64,000 nucleotides of DNA, from the NCBI GenBank assembly GCA_021815825.1, contig JAKAZO010000003.1:23587-87586 (forward strand), given 5' to 3'. Below are positions 45,642 to 53,994 of the stretch, one piece after another. A program made the translations under genes and the position numbers. The DNA is from Pseudomonadota bacterium (GTDB taxonomy: Bacteria > Pseudomonadota > Alphaproteobacteria > Acetobacterales > Acetobacteraceae). Positions within the stretch are counted from its first letter, which is position 1. Each line of letters starts with the position of its first letter. The notes below the pieces were generated by a model, which saw only the letters and a list, made by a program, of their open reading frames with translations, ran no database searches and was not told the origin of the DNA.

Positions 45642-46523
45642 ATGGCCAAGGAAATTTTGTGCGGATTTGGCGTTGATGTGGACGCGGTTGCCGGCTGGCT
45701 CGGTTCGTATGGCGGCGAGGACAGCCCCGACGATATTTCGCGCGGCCTGTTCGCTGGCGAAGTCGGTAGCCCTCGCCTGCTGAAGCTGTTCGAACGGTTC
45801 GGCATCAAGACGACCTGGTTCATTCCGGGCCACTCGATCGAGACCTTCCCCGAGCAGATGAAGGCCGTGGCTGCGGCCGGGCACGAAATCGGAATCCATG
45901 GCTACAGCCATGAGAACCCGATCGAGATGACGCCTGAGCAGGAGGAGGAAGTACTCGACAAATGCATCGACCTCGTCACCGCGCTTTCGGGCCGCCGGCC
46001 GACCGGCTACGTCGCGCCGTGGTGGGAGTTCTCGCGCGTCAGCAATGAGCTGTTGCTGAAAAAGGGCATCAAGTACGACCACTCGCTGATGCACCACGAC
46101 TTCCAGCCCTACTATGTGCGCGTCGGTGATAGCTGGACCAAGATCGATTATGCGAAGAAGCCGAGCGAGTGGATGGCTCCGCTCAAGCGCGGCATCGAGA
46201 CCGATCTGATCGAGCTGCCCGCCAGCTGGCATCTCGACGATCTGCCGCCGATGATGTTCATCAAGAAGGCCCCTAACAGTCACGGTTTCGTCAATCCTCG
46301 TGACATCGAGGATATGTGGCGCGACCAGTTCGACTGGGTCTATCGCGAGTACGACTACGCGATCTTCCCGATCACGATCCACCCCGACGTGTCCGGCCGT
46401 CCACACGTGCTTATGATGCTCGAGCGGCTCTACTCATACATGATCCGCTTTCCGGGCGTCCGGTTCGTCACCATGGACGAGATGGCCGACGACTTCGCCC
46501 GCCGCTTCCCGCGCAAGAAATAG
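45642..46523 (+). CDS. CE4-type metallohydrolase, PgdA (HP0310) / cyclic imide hydrolase family
   Basis: A 293-aa NodB-homology hydrolase without a signal peptide. It is very similar to Helicobacter PgdA as I know it: [20 protein letters not shown] at the N-terminus, then [14 protein letters not shown] and [10 protein letters not shown]. Metal ligands are Asp14, His86 and His90; a further His is in [11 protein letters not shown]. Cytosolic members of this family include cyclic imide hydrolases, one of which is also 293 aa. Absence of a secretion signal, an organic-anion importer upstream and a CobW chaperone downstream favour a cytosolic small-molecule amide/imide hydrolase over peptidoglycan deacetylation. 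GAGGAAG precedes the ATG. Confidence 0.85.
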   Translation: MAKEILCGFGVDVDAVAGWLGSYGGEDSPDDISRGLFAGEVGSPRLLKLFERFGIKTTWFIPGHSIETFPEQMKAVAAAGHEIGIHGYSHENPIEMTPEQEEEVLDKCIDLVTALSGRRPTGYVAPWWEFSRVSNELLLKKGIKYDHSLMHHDFQPYYVRVGDSWTKIDYAKKPSEWMAPLKRGIETDLIELPASWHLDDLPPMMFIKKAPNSHGFVNPRDIEDMWRDQFDWVYREYDYAIFPITIHPDVSGRPHVLMMLERLYSYMIRFPGVRFVTMDEMADDFARRFPRKK

Positions 46524-46530
46524 TTCGCCA

Positions 46531-46860
46531 ATGTGCGCACTCTGCGGCGGGCTCGGTGGCGGCGAGCATTGGACGGATGCAGCGCCGCGGCCAGGGGTGC
46601 TTTCCCAAGCCGCGGATCCTGTATTGCGTCGGCGTGAGCGTGTGCGGCGCGTCGCCGCGGCGAACCGGGTGCTGCGGCACTACGGCATGCAGCTGACAGA
46701 CTGGCAAGGCAGCGCCTACCTGCTGGCGACCGCGACCGGAAAGAGCGAGATGGTGGAGACATTCGCCCATCTCTGGGCAGTGGCCGAACGCCTGGCGGGG
46801 CGCATGTGCGACCCACTCGATCCTGCCTTACTCGACCGGCTCGAGCGCGCCGATGGATAG
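46531..46860 (+). CDS. Small Cys-containing protein of unknown function
   Basis: A 109-aa protein, not recognised. It begins MCALCGGLGGGEHWTD, a Cys-x2-Cys next to Gly and His that could bind metal, followed by Arg-rich helices and a likely helical C-terminus with one more Cys (RMCDPLDPALL). It starts 7 bp after the hydrolase stop codon and overlaps the CobW gene by 8 bp (ATGGATAG). The tight coupling suggests a role with those two proteins, such as an accessory or metal-transfer protein. Confidence 0.75.
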   Translation: MCALCGGLGGGEHWTDAAPRPGVLSQAADPVLRRRERVRRVAAANRVLRHYGMQLTDWQGSAYLLATATGKSEMVETFAHLWAVAERLAGRMCDPLDPALLDRLERADG

Positions 46861-47893
46861 GTCGTCCCCGGCCCTCACCCCCGTCAGCGTCATCACCGGC
46901 TTCCTCGGGTCGGGCAAGACGACCTTGCTTCAGCGCCTCCTCGCCGATCCCGCACTGTCCGACACCGCTGTTCTGATCAATGAGTTCGGTGAGATCGGGC
47001 TCGATCATCAGCTGCTGGAGCGGATCGATGCGCGAACCGTCTTGCTGCAGTCCGGCTGCCTCTGCTGCACGATTCGTGGTGAACTCGCCGACGCCATGCG
47101 CGACTTGCACTCGCAGCGGACGCGCGGCGTGGTCCCGCCATTCCGCCGCCTGGTGATCGAGACCACGGGACTCGCGGATCCATTCCCCGTCCTGACGACG
47201 ATCCATGCCGACCCGGTGTTGCGGCACCACTTCCGGATCGGCAACGTCATTACGACCATCGATGCGGTCAACGGGGCCCGCCATCTCGCGCGCCATGGCG
47301 AAAGCGTCAAGCAGCTCGCCGTCGCGGACCGCATCGTGCTCACCAAGACGGATCTTGCGACTCCCGGGATGGTCGCCGCGATCACCGAGCGGATCGCGGC
47401 GATCAACCCGGCCGCGCCGCTTATGCACGCGGCCGGGGACGCGGTCGATGCGGCGATGCTGCTGACGAGGGATACGTTCGATCTCGGGCGGTGCAGCGAG
47501 GCCGCGCGCGCCTGGTTCACCGAAGCCCTGACCGCGCCGCTGCACCGCCATGCCCATGATCGTCGCAACAGCCACGGCACCGACATCGAGACCTTCGCGA
47601 TCACCTTCGATGGAGCCCTGGACTGGGCTGCCTTCGGCGTCTGGCTCACCATGCTGCTTCATCGCCACGGCGAGCGGGTGCTACGGGTGAAGGGCATCCT
47701 GTCGGTGGCCGGCACCGACACGCCGGTGGCAGTGCATGGTGTCCAGCACCTGGTGCATCCGCCGGTGCACATGCGCGCCTGGCCAGACGCCGAGCGCCGG
47801 TCGCGGCTCGTGTTCATCGTCCAGGGGCTGCCTCCGCATGCGATCCGCCGATCCCTGGCCGCCTTCGCCGAACTCCACGCGCGCGCCGCGTAG
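46853..47893 (+). CDS. CobW-like G3E GTPase (putative metallochaperone)
   Basis: A 346-aa cytoplasmic GTPase. Walker A GFLGSGKTT (residues 16-24), metal motif CLCC with Cys69, Cys71 and Cys72, IETTGLADP at about 106-114, and the guanine-specificity motif TKTD. A His-rich stretch (LHRHAHDRRNSH) precedes the C-terminal CobW domain. G3E proteins with CxCC bind zinc or similar ions and deliver them to client enzymes. The adjacent CE4 hydrolase is metal dependent and is the obvious candidate client; this is inference from gene order. Confidence 0.9.
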   Translation: MDRSSPALTPVSVITGFLGSGKTTLLQRLLADPALSDTAVLINEFGEIGLDHQLLERIDARTVLLQSGCLCCTIRGELADAMRDLHSQRTRGVVPPFRRLVIETTGLADPFPVLTTIHADPVLRHHFRIGNVITTIDAVNGARHLARHGESVKQLAVADRIVLTKTDLATPGMVAAITERIAAINPAAPLMHAAGDAVDAAMLLTRDTFDLGRCSEAARAWFTEALTAPLHRHAHDRRNSHGTDIETFAITFDGALDWAAFGVWLTMLLHRHGERVLRVKGILSVAGTDTPVAVHGVQHLVHPPVHMRAWPDAERRSRLVFIVQGLPPHAIRRSLAAFAELHARAA

Positions 47894-47929
47894 GCGCCTT
47901 CGATCGCGGCGGCGCACGCAGCGCGGGCC

Positions 47930-49639
47930 TCAGAGAGCCGGCAGCCACACATCGAGCACCGCGGCGCGGCCTTCGACGCGCACCGCATGCAGCGCGGCCG
48001 TGATGGCGCCGTCCAGCTCCGAGACGCGCGTCACCTTGGCCGCGAAGGCGCCTCCGGCCGCGGCCGCGATGGCGCCGTAGTCCGGCGGCGGATCGAACTC
48101 GACGCCGATCGCGTTCGCGCGGCTGGCGAAGCCGTCCGGATGCACCGCCAGCATCGAGAGTTTCGGCGACTTCCAGCCGCGGTTGTTGTACACCACTTGC
48201 AGAAACGGAGCGCGATATTGCCGTGCCATCCAGTGCACGCTGGATGGCACGGAGAACATGTAGGAGCCATCCCCGGTCAGCGCCCAGACGGTCTTCTCCG
48301 GCCGGGCCAGTTTCACCCCGATCGCCGCCCCGCCGTTCCAGCCGAGCGAGCCGCCGCCACTGGTGAACAGCGTGCCGGGGTGCGACAGACGCAGATGATC
48401 GATGATCGTCGGGTAGTTGGAGATGCCCTCGCTCAGCACCAGCGTGTTGTCGTCCAGCGCGGCACGCAGGCGCGCGGTCAGCACGGCGCCGGTGATGGTT
48501 TCGCCCTCCGGCTGTTCGCGCCGGAGCAGCTCGGCGGCACGCGCGGCGTGGCGGGTCCGCCAGAAATCGGTGCGCTCGGCGACCCGCGCGCCGTCCGGCG
48601 GGAGCGCATCGAGCACGGCGTTGAGCTGGGCCAGGGCGGTCGCGGCGTCGGCGCGAAACACGGCTTCTGCGCCGATATCGAAGAGCGGCATCTGCTGCTT
48701 GATCGGATCGGTGTCGATATGCACGACGCGCGCGGCCGCGTCCGGCCGGCTCACCAGCGGGATCCAGGGCACGTCGCTGTCGACGACCAGCACGAGATCG
48801 GCGGCGGCGAGCGCGGAATTCTGCACCGGCTCGTTCCACTGATTGCCCTGATAGAGCGGATCATCGGTGGCGAAATTGACGCAGTTGGGCACGGATTCCA
48901 GCACCCCGGCGCCAAGCCGTCGCGCCAGCCGTGTGAGCTCGGCGACCGCCACCGGATTGCGCCCGAGATAGGACGTCACCACCAGCGGCCGCGCCGCGGC
49001 GGCGAGGGCGCGGGCAAGCGCGTCGGCGTCGGCTGGCGCCAGCGCCGCCGGGGCAAGAGCCGGGAAGCCAGCCAACGCACGCGGCGGCGGCACCTCCTCC
49101 TCCAGAACCTCACGCGCGGCCATCAGATAGACCGGCCCCTTGGGCTCGGAATGGGCGAATTGCAGGGCGCGATGGAGCATCTGGGTGATGTTGCGGCCGC
49201 TGCGGAGTTCGTTGTCGTAGCGCACGTAGCCGCGCACCAGCCCGCGCTGGTCGAACACGTCCTGGATCCACTGGATGAACTCGTTGCGGCTGCCGCGCAG
49301 CTCGCCCTCTTGGGTGAAGGGCGAGGCGCCGGCCAGAATCAGTACCGGCACGCGGCCTTTGGCGGCATTGTGCACCGCCCCCGCCAGCGCCTGCGTGCCG
49401 CATTCGACATGAACCAGCACCATCTGAGCCCGACCGGAGACCTGGGCATAGCCATGCGCGGCGGAGAGCGCCACCATCTCGTTGGGGCAGGTGACCAGCG
49501 TGGGGACGCTACGCCCTTGCGCCCGGGCTTCGGCCAGCGCCTCGACGATCGGCGGGTGGTCACTGCCGAGATTGGCGAAGATATAGGAGACGCCGGCGGC
49601 AGCGAGCGCATCGATCAGCGCCGAGCTGGCAGTATACAT
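47930..49639 (-). CDS. Thiamine diphosphate-dependent enzyme (acetolactate synthase/benzoylformate decarboxylase family)
   Basis: A 569-aa three-domain ThDP enzyme. The cofactor-activating Glu is in TCPNEMVALSAAHGYA, and the ThDP/Mg motif runs from GDGSYMFSVPSSVHW to YNNRG. Length and domain order match acetolactate synthase-type decarboxylases and carboligases. No regulatory small subunit is near, so branched-chain amino acid synthesis is unlikely. GGGAGGATG precedes the ATG. It is divergent from hemW, with starts only 31 bp apart. The substrate is unknown. Confidence 0.87.
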   Translation of the reverse strand: MYTASSALIDALAAAGVSYIFANLGSDHPPIVEALAEARAQGRSVPTLVTCPNEMVALSAAHGYAQVSGRAQMVLVHVECGTQALAGAVHNAAKGRVPVLILAGASPFTQEGELRGSRNEFIQWIQDVFDQRGLVRGYVRYDNELRSGRNITQMLHRALQFAHSEPKGPVYLMAAREVLEEEVPPPRALAGFPALAPAALAPADADALARALAAAARPLVVTSYLGRNPVAVAELTRLARRLGAGVLESVPNCVNFATDDPLYQGNQWNEPVQNSALAAADLVLVVDSDVPWIPLVSRPDAAARVVHIDTDPIKQQMPLFDIGAEAVFRADAATALAQLNAVLDALPPDGARVAERTDFWRTRHAARAAELLRREQPEGETITGAVLTARLRAALDDNTLVLSEGISNYPTIIDHLRLSHPGTLFTSGGGSLGWNGGAAIGVKLARPEKTVWALTGDGSYMFSVPSSVHWMARQYRAPFLQVVYNNRGWKSPKLSMLAVHPDGFASRANAIGVEFDPPPDYGAIAAAAGGAFAAKVTRVSELDGAITAALHAVRVEGRAAVLDVWLPAL

Positions 49640-49670
49640 GAGCGATCATCCTCCCTCTGGACGGAGCCCG

Positions 49671-50819
49671 ATGGCGCCCCTCGCCCTCTATATCCACTGG
49701 CCTTTCTGTCTGCACAAATGCCCCTATTGCGACTTCAACAGCCACGTCCGCGCCGAGCTGCCGCAGCGCCGTTTCGCCGCGGCGCTGCGGCGGGAGCTGG
49801 CCTTCGAGGTCTCCCGCCTCGGGCGGCGGCGACTCGGTTCGATCTTCTTCGGCGGCGGCACGCCGAGCCTGATGGCACCGGAGACCGTGGCCGCGCTGAT
49901 CGCGGATGCGACCGCCGCCTTCGAGGTTGCCCCCGATCTCGAGATCACGCTGGAAGCCAATCCGACCAGCGTCGAGGCCGGGCGGCTCGCCGCCTTCCGC
50001 GCGGCCGGCGTGAACCGCCTCTCGCTGGGCGTGCAGAGCCTGGACGATACCGCCCTGCGTGCCCTCGGCCGCCAACATTCGGCGGCGGAGGCTCGCGCCG
50101 CGCTGGAGCTCGCCCGCGCGCTGTTCCCCCGCCTCTCCTTCGATCTCATCTATGCCAGACCAGGCCAGACCCTAACCGCCTGGGCCGCCGAACTGGACAC
50201 GGCTCTGGCGCTGGCGGCGGACCATCTCTCGCTCTACCAGCTCACGATCGAGCCCGGGACCGGATTCGAGGCGCTCCATCGCCAGGGGGCGCTGGTGCTG
50301 CCCGGGCCTGAGGAAGGCGCCGCTCTCTACGAGGCGACGGGTGAGGCCGCGGCGCGGCACGGCCTCGCCGCCTACGAGGTCTCCAACTACGCCCGGCCAG
50401 GCGCCGAGAGCCGGCACAACCTCGCCTATTGGCGCTATCAGGATTACGCCGGCATCGGTCCGGGCGCCCACGGGCGGATCACCCGTGAGGGCCAGGTCGT
50501 GGCGACGCGCCGTCACCGTGCACCGGAGGTCTGGGCGGAACGGGTCGAACGCGACGGCCACGGCAGCACCGCCGAGACGGCCATCGGCCCTGAGGACCGC
50601 GCCCGGGAGATGCTTCTGATGGGGCTGCGGCTGACCGAAGGCATCGACCCTGCCCGCTTTGCCGCGCGCACCGGGCTCGCCCTGTCCGCAGCGCTCGAGC
50701 CCGCGATGCTCTCGGCGGCATGCGAGGAGGATTATATCGAGTGGCACGCGGGCCGGCTCCGCGCCACCGCTTCCGGCCGGCTTCGCCTGGACGCGCTGCT
50801 CGGCGCTCTGATCCGTTGA
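49671..50819 (+). CDS. hemW: Radical SAM haem chaperone HemW (HemN-like)
   Basis: A 382-aa radical SAM protein. The [4Fe-4S]-SAM motif is Cys13-x3-Cys17-x2-Cys20 in WPFCLHKCPYCDFN. The SAM-binding IFFGGGTPSLM and NRLSLGVQSLDD follow. HemW carries haem and is not a coproporphyrinogen dehydrogenase; it lacks the extra N-terminal region of true HemN, and this protein is of HemW length. The start at 49671 has GGAG upstream; an ATG at 49638 would overlap the divergent start. In many proteobacteria hemW follows rdgB, which is not the case here. Confidence 0.9.
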   Translation: MAPLALYIHWPFCLHKCPYCDFNSHVRAELPQRRFAAALRRELAFEVSRLGRRRLGSIFFGGGTPSLMAPETVAALIADATAAFEVAPDLEITLEANPTSVEAGRLAAFRAAGVNRLSLGVQSLDDTALRALGRQHSAAEARAALELARALFPRLSFDLIYARPGQTLTAWAAELDTALALAADHLSLYQLTIEPGTGFEALHRQGALVLPGPEEGAALYEATGEAAARHGLAAYEVSNYARPGAESRHNLAYWRYQDYAGIGPGAHGRITREGQVVATRRHRAPEVWAERVERDGHGSTAETAIGPEDRAREMLLMGLRLTEGIDPARFAARTGLALSAALEPAMLSAACEEDYIEWHAGRLRATASGRLRLDALLGALIR

Positions 50820-50977
50820 ACAGAACTATCGGCACACCTAGAAATATGACGTAGGTTTCACCGCTGGTAATGGGCAATGTTCAGGTGGACAAGTCCAAAT
50901 ACACGATCAGCTAAACCCGGGCTTCGCCCCGGTCGAATTTGGCCACAGCTCGATCGTTGAAGGAGTCTATCCTGTCC

Positions 50978-52486
50978 ATGACAAACTCGAAACTTTCTCC
51001 TCATCTCTCTCCCCGTCGCAAGATCGCACGCGCCGCGCTGGCTCTTGCGCTGCTCTCGGGCACCGCGCTGGCCGGCTACGGCGCTGGCCATGGCGTGTTC
51101 GCAGGCGAAGCGATCGCGCCGGCCGCGCCCACCGCGCGCGTGCCGGATTTCGCCGCCGTGGTGGCACGTGTGAAGCCGGCGGTCGTTTCGATCACCACCC
51201 ATCTCCAGGTGAGCGAGGCCGCGCAGGAAGGCCCGGTGCCGTTCCCCTTCGCCGTCCCCAACCAAGGCGAGCCCGACGCCGCTGGCCCGCGAATGACCGA
51301 GGCGCGCGGGTCAGGCTTCATCATCGACGCCAATGGCACCATCGTCACCAACAACCATGTCGTGAAGAATGCTAAGTCGGTGACGGTCACCCTGTCCGAC
51401 GGCACCGAGCTCAAGGCCCGCGTGCTCGGCCGCGATCCACGCACCGATCTGGCGGTGCTGAAAATCGACCCGCCGCATAGCCTGTCCTATGTCGCGCTCG
51501 GCGATTCCGACAAAGCCCAGCCCGGCCAGTGGGTCATCGCCATGGGCAATCCGTTCGGCCTCGGCGGCAGCGTCACCGCCGGCATCGTCTCGGCCCGCGG
51601 CCGCGACATCGGCAACGGCCCGTACGACAACTTCATCCAGGTCGACGCGCCGATCAACCAGGGCAATTCCGGTGGCCCGCTCTTCACTCAGGATGGCGAG
51701 GTGATCGGGATCAACACGGCCATCCTGTCGCCGAGCGGTGGCAGCGTCGGCATCGGCTTCGCCATCCCGTCCAACATGGTCAAGACCGTGGTGGCGGAGC
51801 TCGAGACCGATGGGCATGTCACCCGCGGCTGGCTCGGGGTCGAAGCACAGCCCGTGGACAAGGCGCTCGCCGCCGCGCTCGGGCTGCCGGCCAAGACCGC
51901 GGCCGAGGGTGCCCTGGTCGCCTCGGTGACGCCTGACAGTCCGGCGGCGCGGGCAGGACTCGAACCCGGCGATCTGATCGTCGGCGTCGATGACAAGCAC
52001 GTCGCCAACCCGCGCGACCTCGCCCTCGACATCGCCGCGATGAAGCCAGGATCATCGGCGAGCCTGGCGATTCTGCGGTCGGGCGAGACGCGGACCCTGA
52101 CCGCGACGCTCGCCATGCAACCCGGCGAGCAGGTCGCCGATCGCGGTGGCACCGCCAAGCCATCCGATACGCCGCGGCTCGGCCTCGCGCTGCAGCCGTT
52201 GACGCCGGAACTGCGGGGCCAGATCGAGCTGCCGCGCGGCACCGACGGGGTTATGGTCGCCGGCGTCGAGCGCGGGTCGCCGGCCGAAGCGGCCGGAATC
52301 CAGCCCGGCGACGTCATTCTCGGCGTCGGCGCGCACGCGGTGAAGACACCTCAGGAGGCCATCGCGGCGATCCGCACCGAGGCGCATGCGCGCCATGCGG
52401 TCGCGCTTCGCATCCTGCGCGATGGCCAGGTTGGCTATGCCGCCGTGGAACTGCGCCCCGCCGATAAGAGCGAGGACCAGGGCTGA
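50978..52486 (+). CDS. Periplasmic serine protease, DegP/DegQ (HtrA) family
   Basis: A 502-aa protein with a signal peptide (ARAALALALLSGTALAG), protease triad His in VTNNHVVKNA, Asp in DPRTDLAVLKI and Ser in NQGNSGGPLF, then two PDZ domains (GWLGVEAQPVD..., and a second around GVMVAGVERGSPAEAAGI). It degrades or refolds damaged periplasmic proteins. The start at 50978 gives the clean signal peptide; a TTG at 50939 would add 13 residues and sits at a similar distance from AAGGAG. A CCGGG/CCCGG hairpin at about 50917-50932 lies in the leader. Confidence 0.92.
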   Translation: MTNSKLSPHLSPRRKIARAALALALLSGTALAGYGAGHGVFAGEAIAPAAPTARVPDFAAVVARVKPAVVSITTHLQVSEAAQEGPVPFPFAVPNQGEPDAAGPRMTEARGSGFIIDANGTIVTNNHVVKNAKSVTVTLSDGTELKARVLGRDPRTDLAVLKIDPPHSLSYVALGDSDKAQPGQWVIAMGNPFGLGGSVTAGIVSARGRDIGNGPYDNFIQVDAPINQGNSGGPLFTQDGEVIGINTAILSPSGGSVGIGFAIPSNMVKTVVAELETDGHVTRGWLGVEAQPVDKALAAALGLPAKTAAEGALVASVTPDSPAARAGLEPGDLIVGVDDKHVANPRDLALDIAAMKPGSSASLAILRSGETRTLTATLAMQPGEQVADRGGTAKPSDTPRLGLALQPLTPELRGQIELPRGTDGVMVAGVERGSPAEAAGIQPGDVILGVGAHAVKTPQEAIAAIRTEAHARHAVALRILRDGQVGYAAVELRPADKSEDQG

Positions 52487-52492
52487 CCGACG

Positions 52493-52612
52493 CGCGGCCC
52501 GACCTGATCAGTCCATCAGGTCGGGCCGCCGTGCCTTGAAACCAAATAAGCCTGGCGCAAGTTATCTCCGGTCTGCCCGAGCCGAGACGGTTCGGACAGA
52601 TCGGAGGCGCTC
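52493..52612 (+). repeat. Dispersed palindromic repeat, copy C
   Basis: The left arm is a perfect 15-bp stem (52493-52507 with 52514-52528, core ACCTGAT/ATCAGGT). It starts 7 bp after the DegP stop codon and so may serve as its terminator, although no T-run follows. The right part, 52550-52612, has CTCCGGTCTG/CAGATCGGAG and core GAGCCGAGACGGTTC. It separates the convergent genes degP and chaC. Confidence 0.82.
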
Positions 52613-52657
52613 GCGTGTCCCGGATCAGACGCCAGACGCCCTTCGCATCCGGCCTGA

Positions 52658-53401
52658 TCAGCTCGACTGACCGCCGCCGGGCGGCTCGGCGGCACCCGTG
52701 GCGAGCCGCTCGTCCACCTGGGCCGCGAGCATTTCCACCAGTTCGTCATGGATCCCGAGGCTGCGCAGCCCGTCTCGGGTGCGCTGAAGATACTCTGCCG
52801 CGCTGCCGAGTTCGCCGTGCGCGGTGGCGAGCCGGTGCACGACCTCCTCGTGCTCCAGATCACCGGCATAGCTCGGGGCATCCGGATTGATGGTGAAGGC
52901 GATGGCATCGCCCAGCCGGGTTCCATCCAGCGCGTGCACCGGCACCCAGCGCGGAACGTAGCTGCCCGCGACCATCTCGCGCCGCCAGAGCAGGGATAAT
53001 TCCTCCTCGAGCCCGTCGCGCTGCAGCCGCAAGGCGACGCCGACGCAGCGGCCGCCGCGATCGAGGCCGAGCAGCAGGCCAGGCTTTTCAGGTGTGCCGC
53101 GCCCTGCCAGCGCGGCGAGGCAGAAGCAGCGGTGCCAGCCCGGAACGCAGGCCACCCGCCGCTCGGCATAGCGGACGGTCGGGTTCCAAATCAGCGAGCC
53201 ATAGCCGAAGAGCCAGACCGCCTCATCCTGGCTCTGCCGTGCGGAGAGCACCTCGCGCAGCGACGCCGCGCGCTCGGCATCGCTGAGCAACCGCAGAGTC
53301 GGCGCGGTGCGCGCCACCATGTCCTCGATGCCGCCCTCGCGCAACCATTCCCGCGTCAGCGCAACGCGCCCGCAGGCGGGATCGGGCCGATCCGCGCTCA
53401 C
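52658..53401 (-). CDS. chaC: Gamma-glutamylcyclotransferase, ChaC family
   Basis: A 247-aa cytoplasmic enzyme that splits glutathione into 5-oxoproline and Cys-Gly. The substrate-binding loop is LFGYGSLIWNP; the catalytic Glu is expected in LEEELSLLWRREM. The start is a GTG overlapping the stop of the GNAT gene (GTGA); an ATG at 53320 would remove 27 residues and also keep the domain. It is last in a run that begins with yqeY-dnaG-rpoD. Confidence 0.87.
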   Translation of the reverse strand: MSADRPDPACGRVALTREWLREGGIEDMVARTAPTLRLLSDAERAASLREVLSARQSQDEAVWLFGYGSLIWNPTVRYAERRVACVPGWHRCFCLAALAGRGTPEKPGLLLGLDRGGRCVGVALRLQRDGLEEELSLLWRREMVAGSYVPRWVPVHALDGTRLGDAIAFTINPDAPSYAGDLEHEEVVHRLATAHGELGSAAEYLQRTRDGLRSLGIHDELVEMLAAQVDERLATGAAEPPGGGQSS

Positions 53402-53994
53402 GCTGTCCCGCCGCGCCCGCCGGCGCGCAGATGCTGCGGGATAACGAGCCCAAGCCGCAGCGGCACCGGCCATTGCTCGCGGACCGCGCGCACCGTCTGA
53501 AAGCCGACCCGGTGGTAATTGGGCAGCGCGCGTGGATGGTCGGCAGTGCAGGTGTTCACCGTCATGGCTTTTGCCCCGTGCGCCCAGACCAGGGCAACGG
53601 CGTGGCAGAGCAGCGGGTAGCCAAGCCCACGGCCGACCATATGCGGCACCAGACCGAAATAGGCGAGGTTCACCGCCGGCCAGAACCGTGCCTCCAGCTC
53701 GTAGAAGCCAACGGGTTCGCCGCCGACATAGAGCACATGAAGGCTCACCCCTGGCGCGGCCAGCGCGGCGGCGAGATCTGCGTCGCTGATCGCGCGGCGC
53801 AGCCACCACAGATGCGGTGCGCCGACCGTGTCATAGAGATAGCGATAGAACGCGACCGAAGGACGCGGCACGGTCACCACCTGCGCCGGCTCGGGAAAGG
53901 GCGGCGGCGGCCCCTCCGGCGCACGGTCCATCCGCAGGAAGGTGACGATGACGTTGACCCGCTCGACTGGCTCCACGGCCCGGACCCGGTTCAA
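53398..53994 (-). CDS. GNAT family N-acetyltransferase
   Basis: A 198-aa protein with the GNAT fold: [18 protein letters not shown] (beta 4), [18 protein letters not shown], where the R/Q-x-x-G-x-G/A acetyl-CoA loop is seen as VGRGLG, and [11 protein letters not shown] near the C-terminus. The acceptor is unknown. The start is a TTG overlapping the rpoD stop codon (TTGA). An ATG at 53931 would shorten it by 21 residues. Confidence 0.8.
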   Translation of the reverse strand: MNRVRAVEPVERVNVIVTFLRMDRAPEGPPPPFPEPAQVVTVPRPSVAFYRYLYDTVGAPHLWWLRRAISDADLAAALAAPGVSLHVLYVGGEPVGFYELEARFWPAVNLAYFGLVPHMVGRGLGYPLLCHAVALVWAHGAKAMTVNTCTADHPRALPNYHRVGFQTVRAVREQWPVPLRLGLVIPQHLRAGGRGGTA

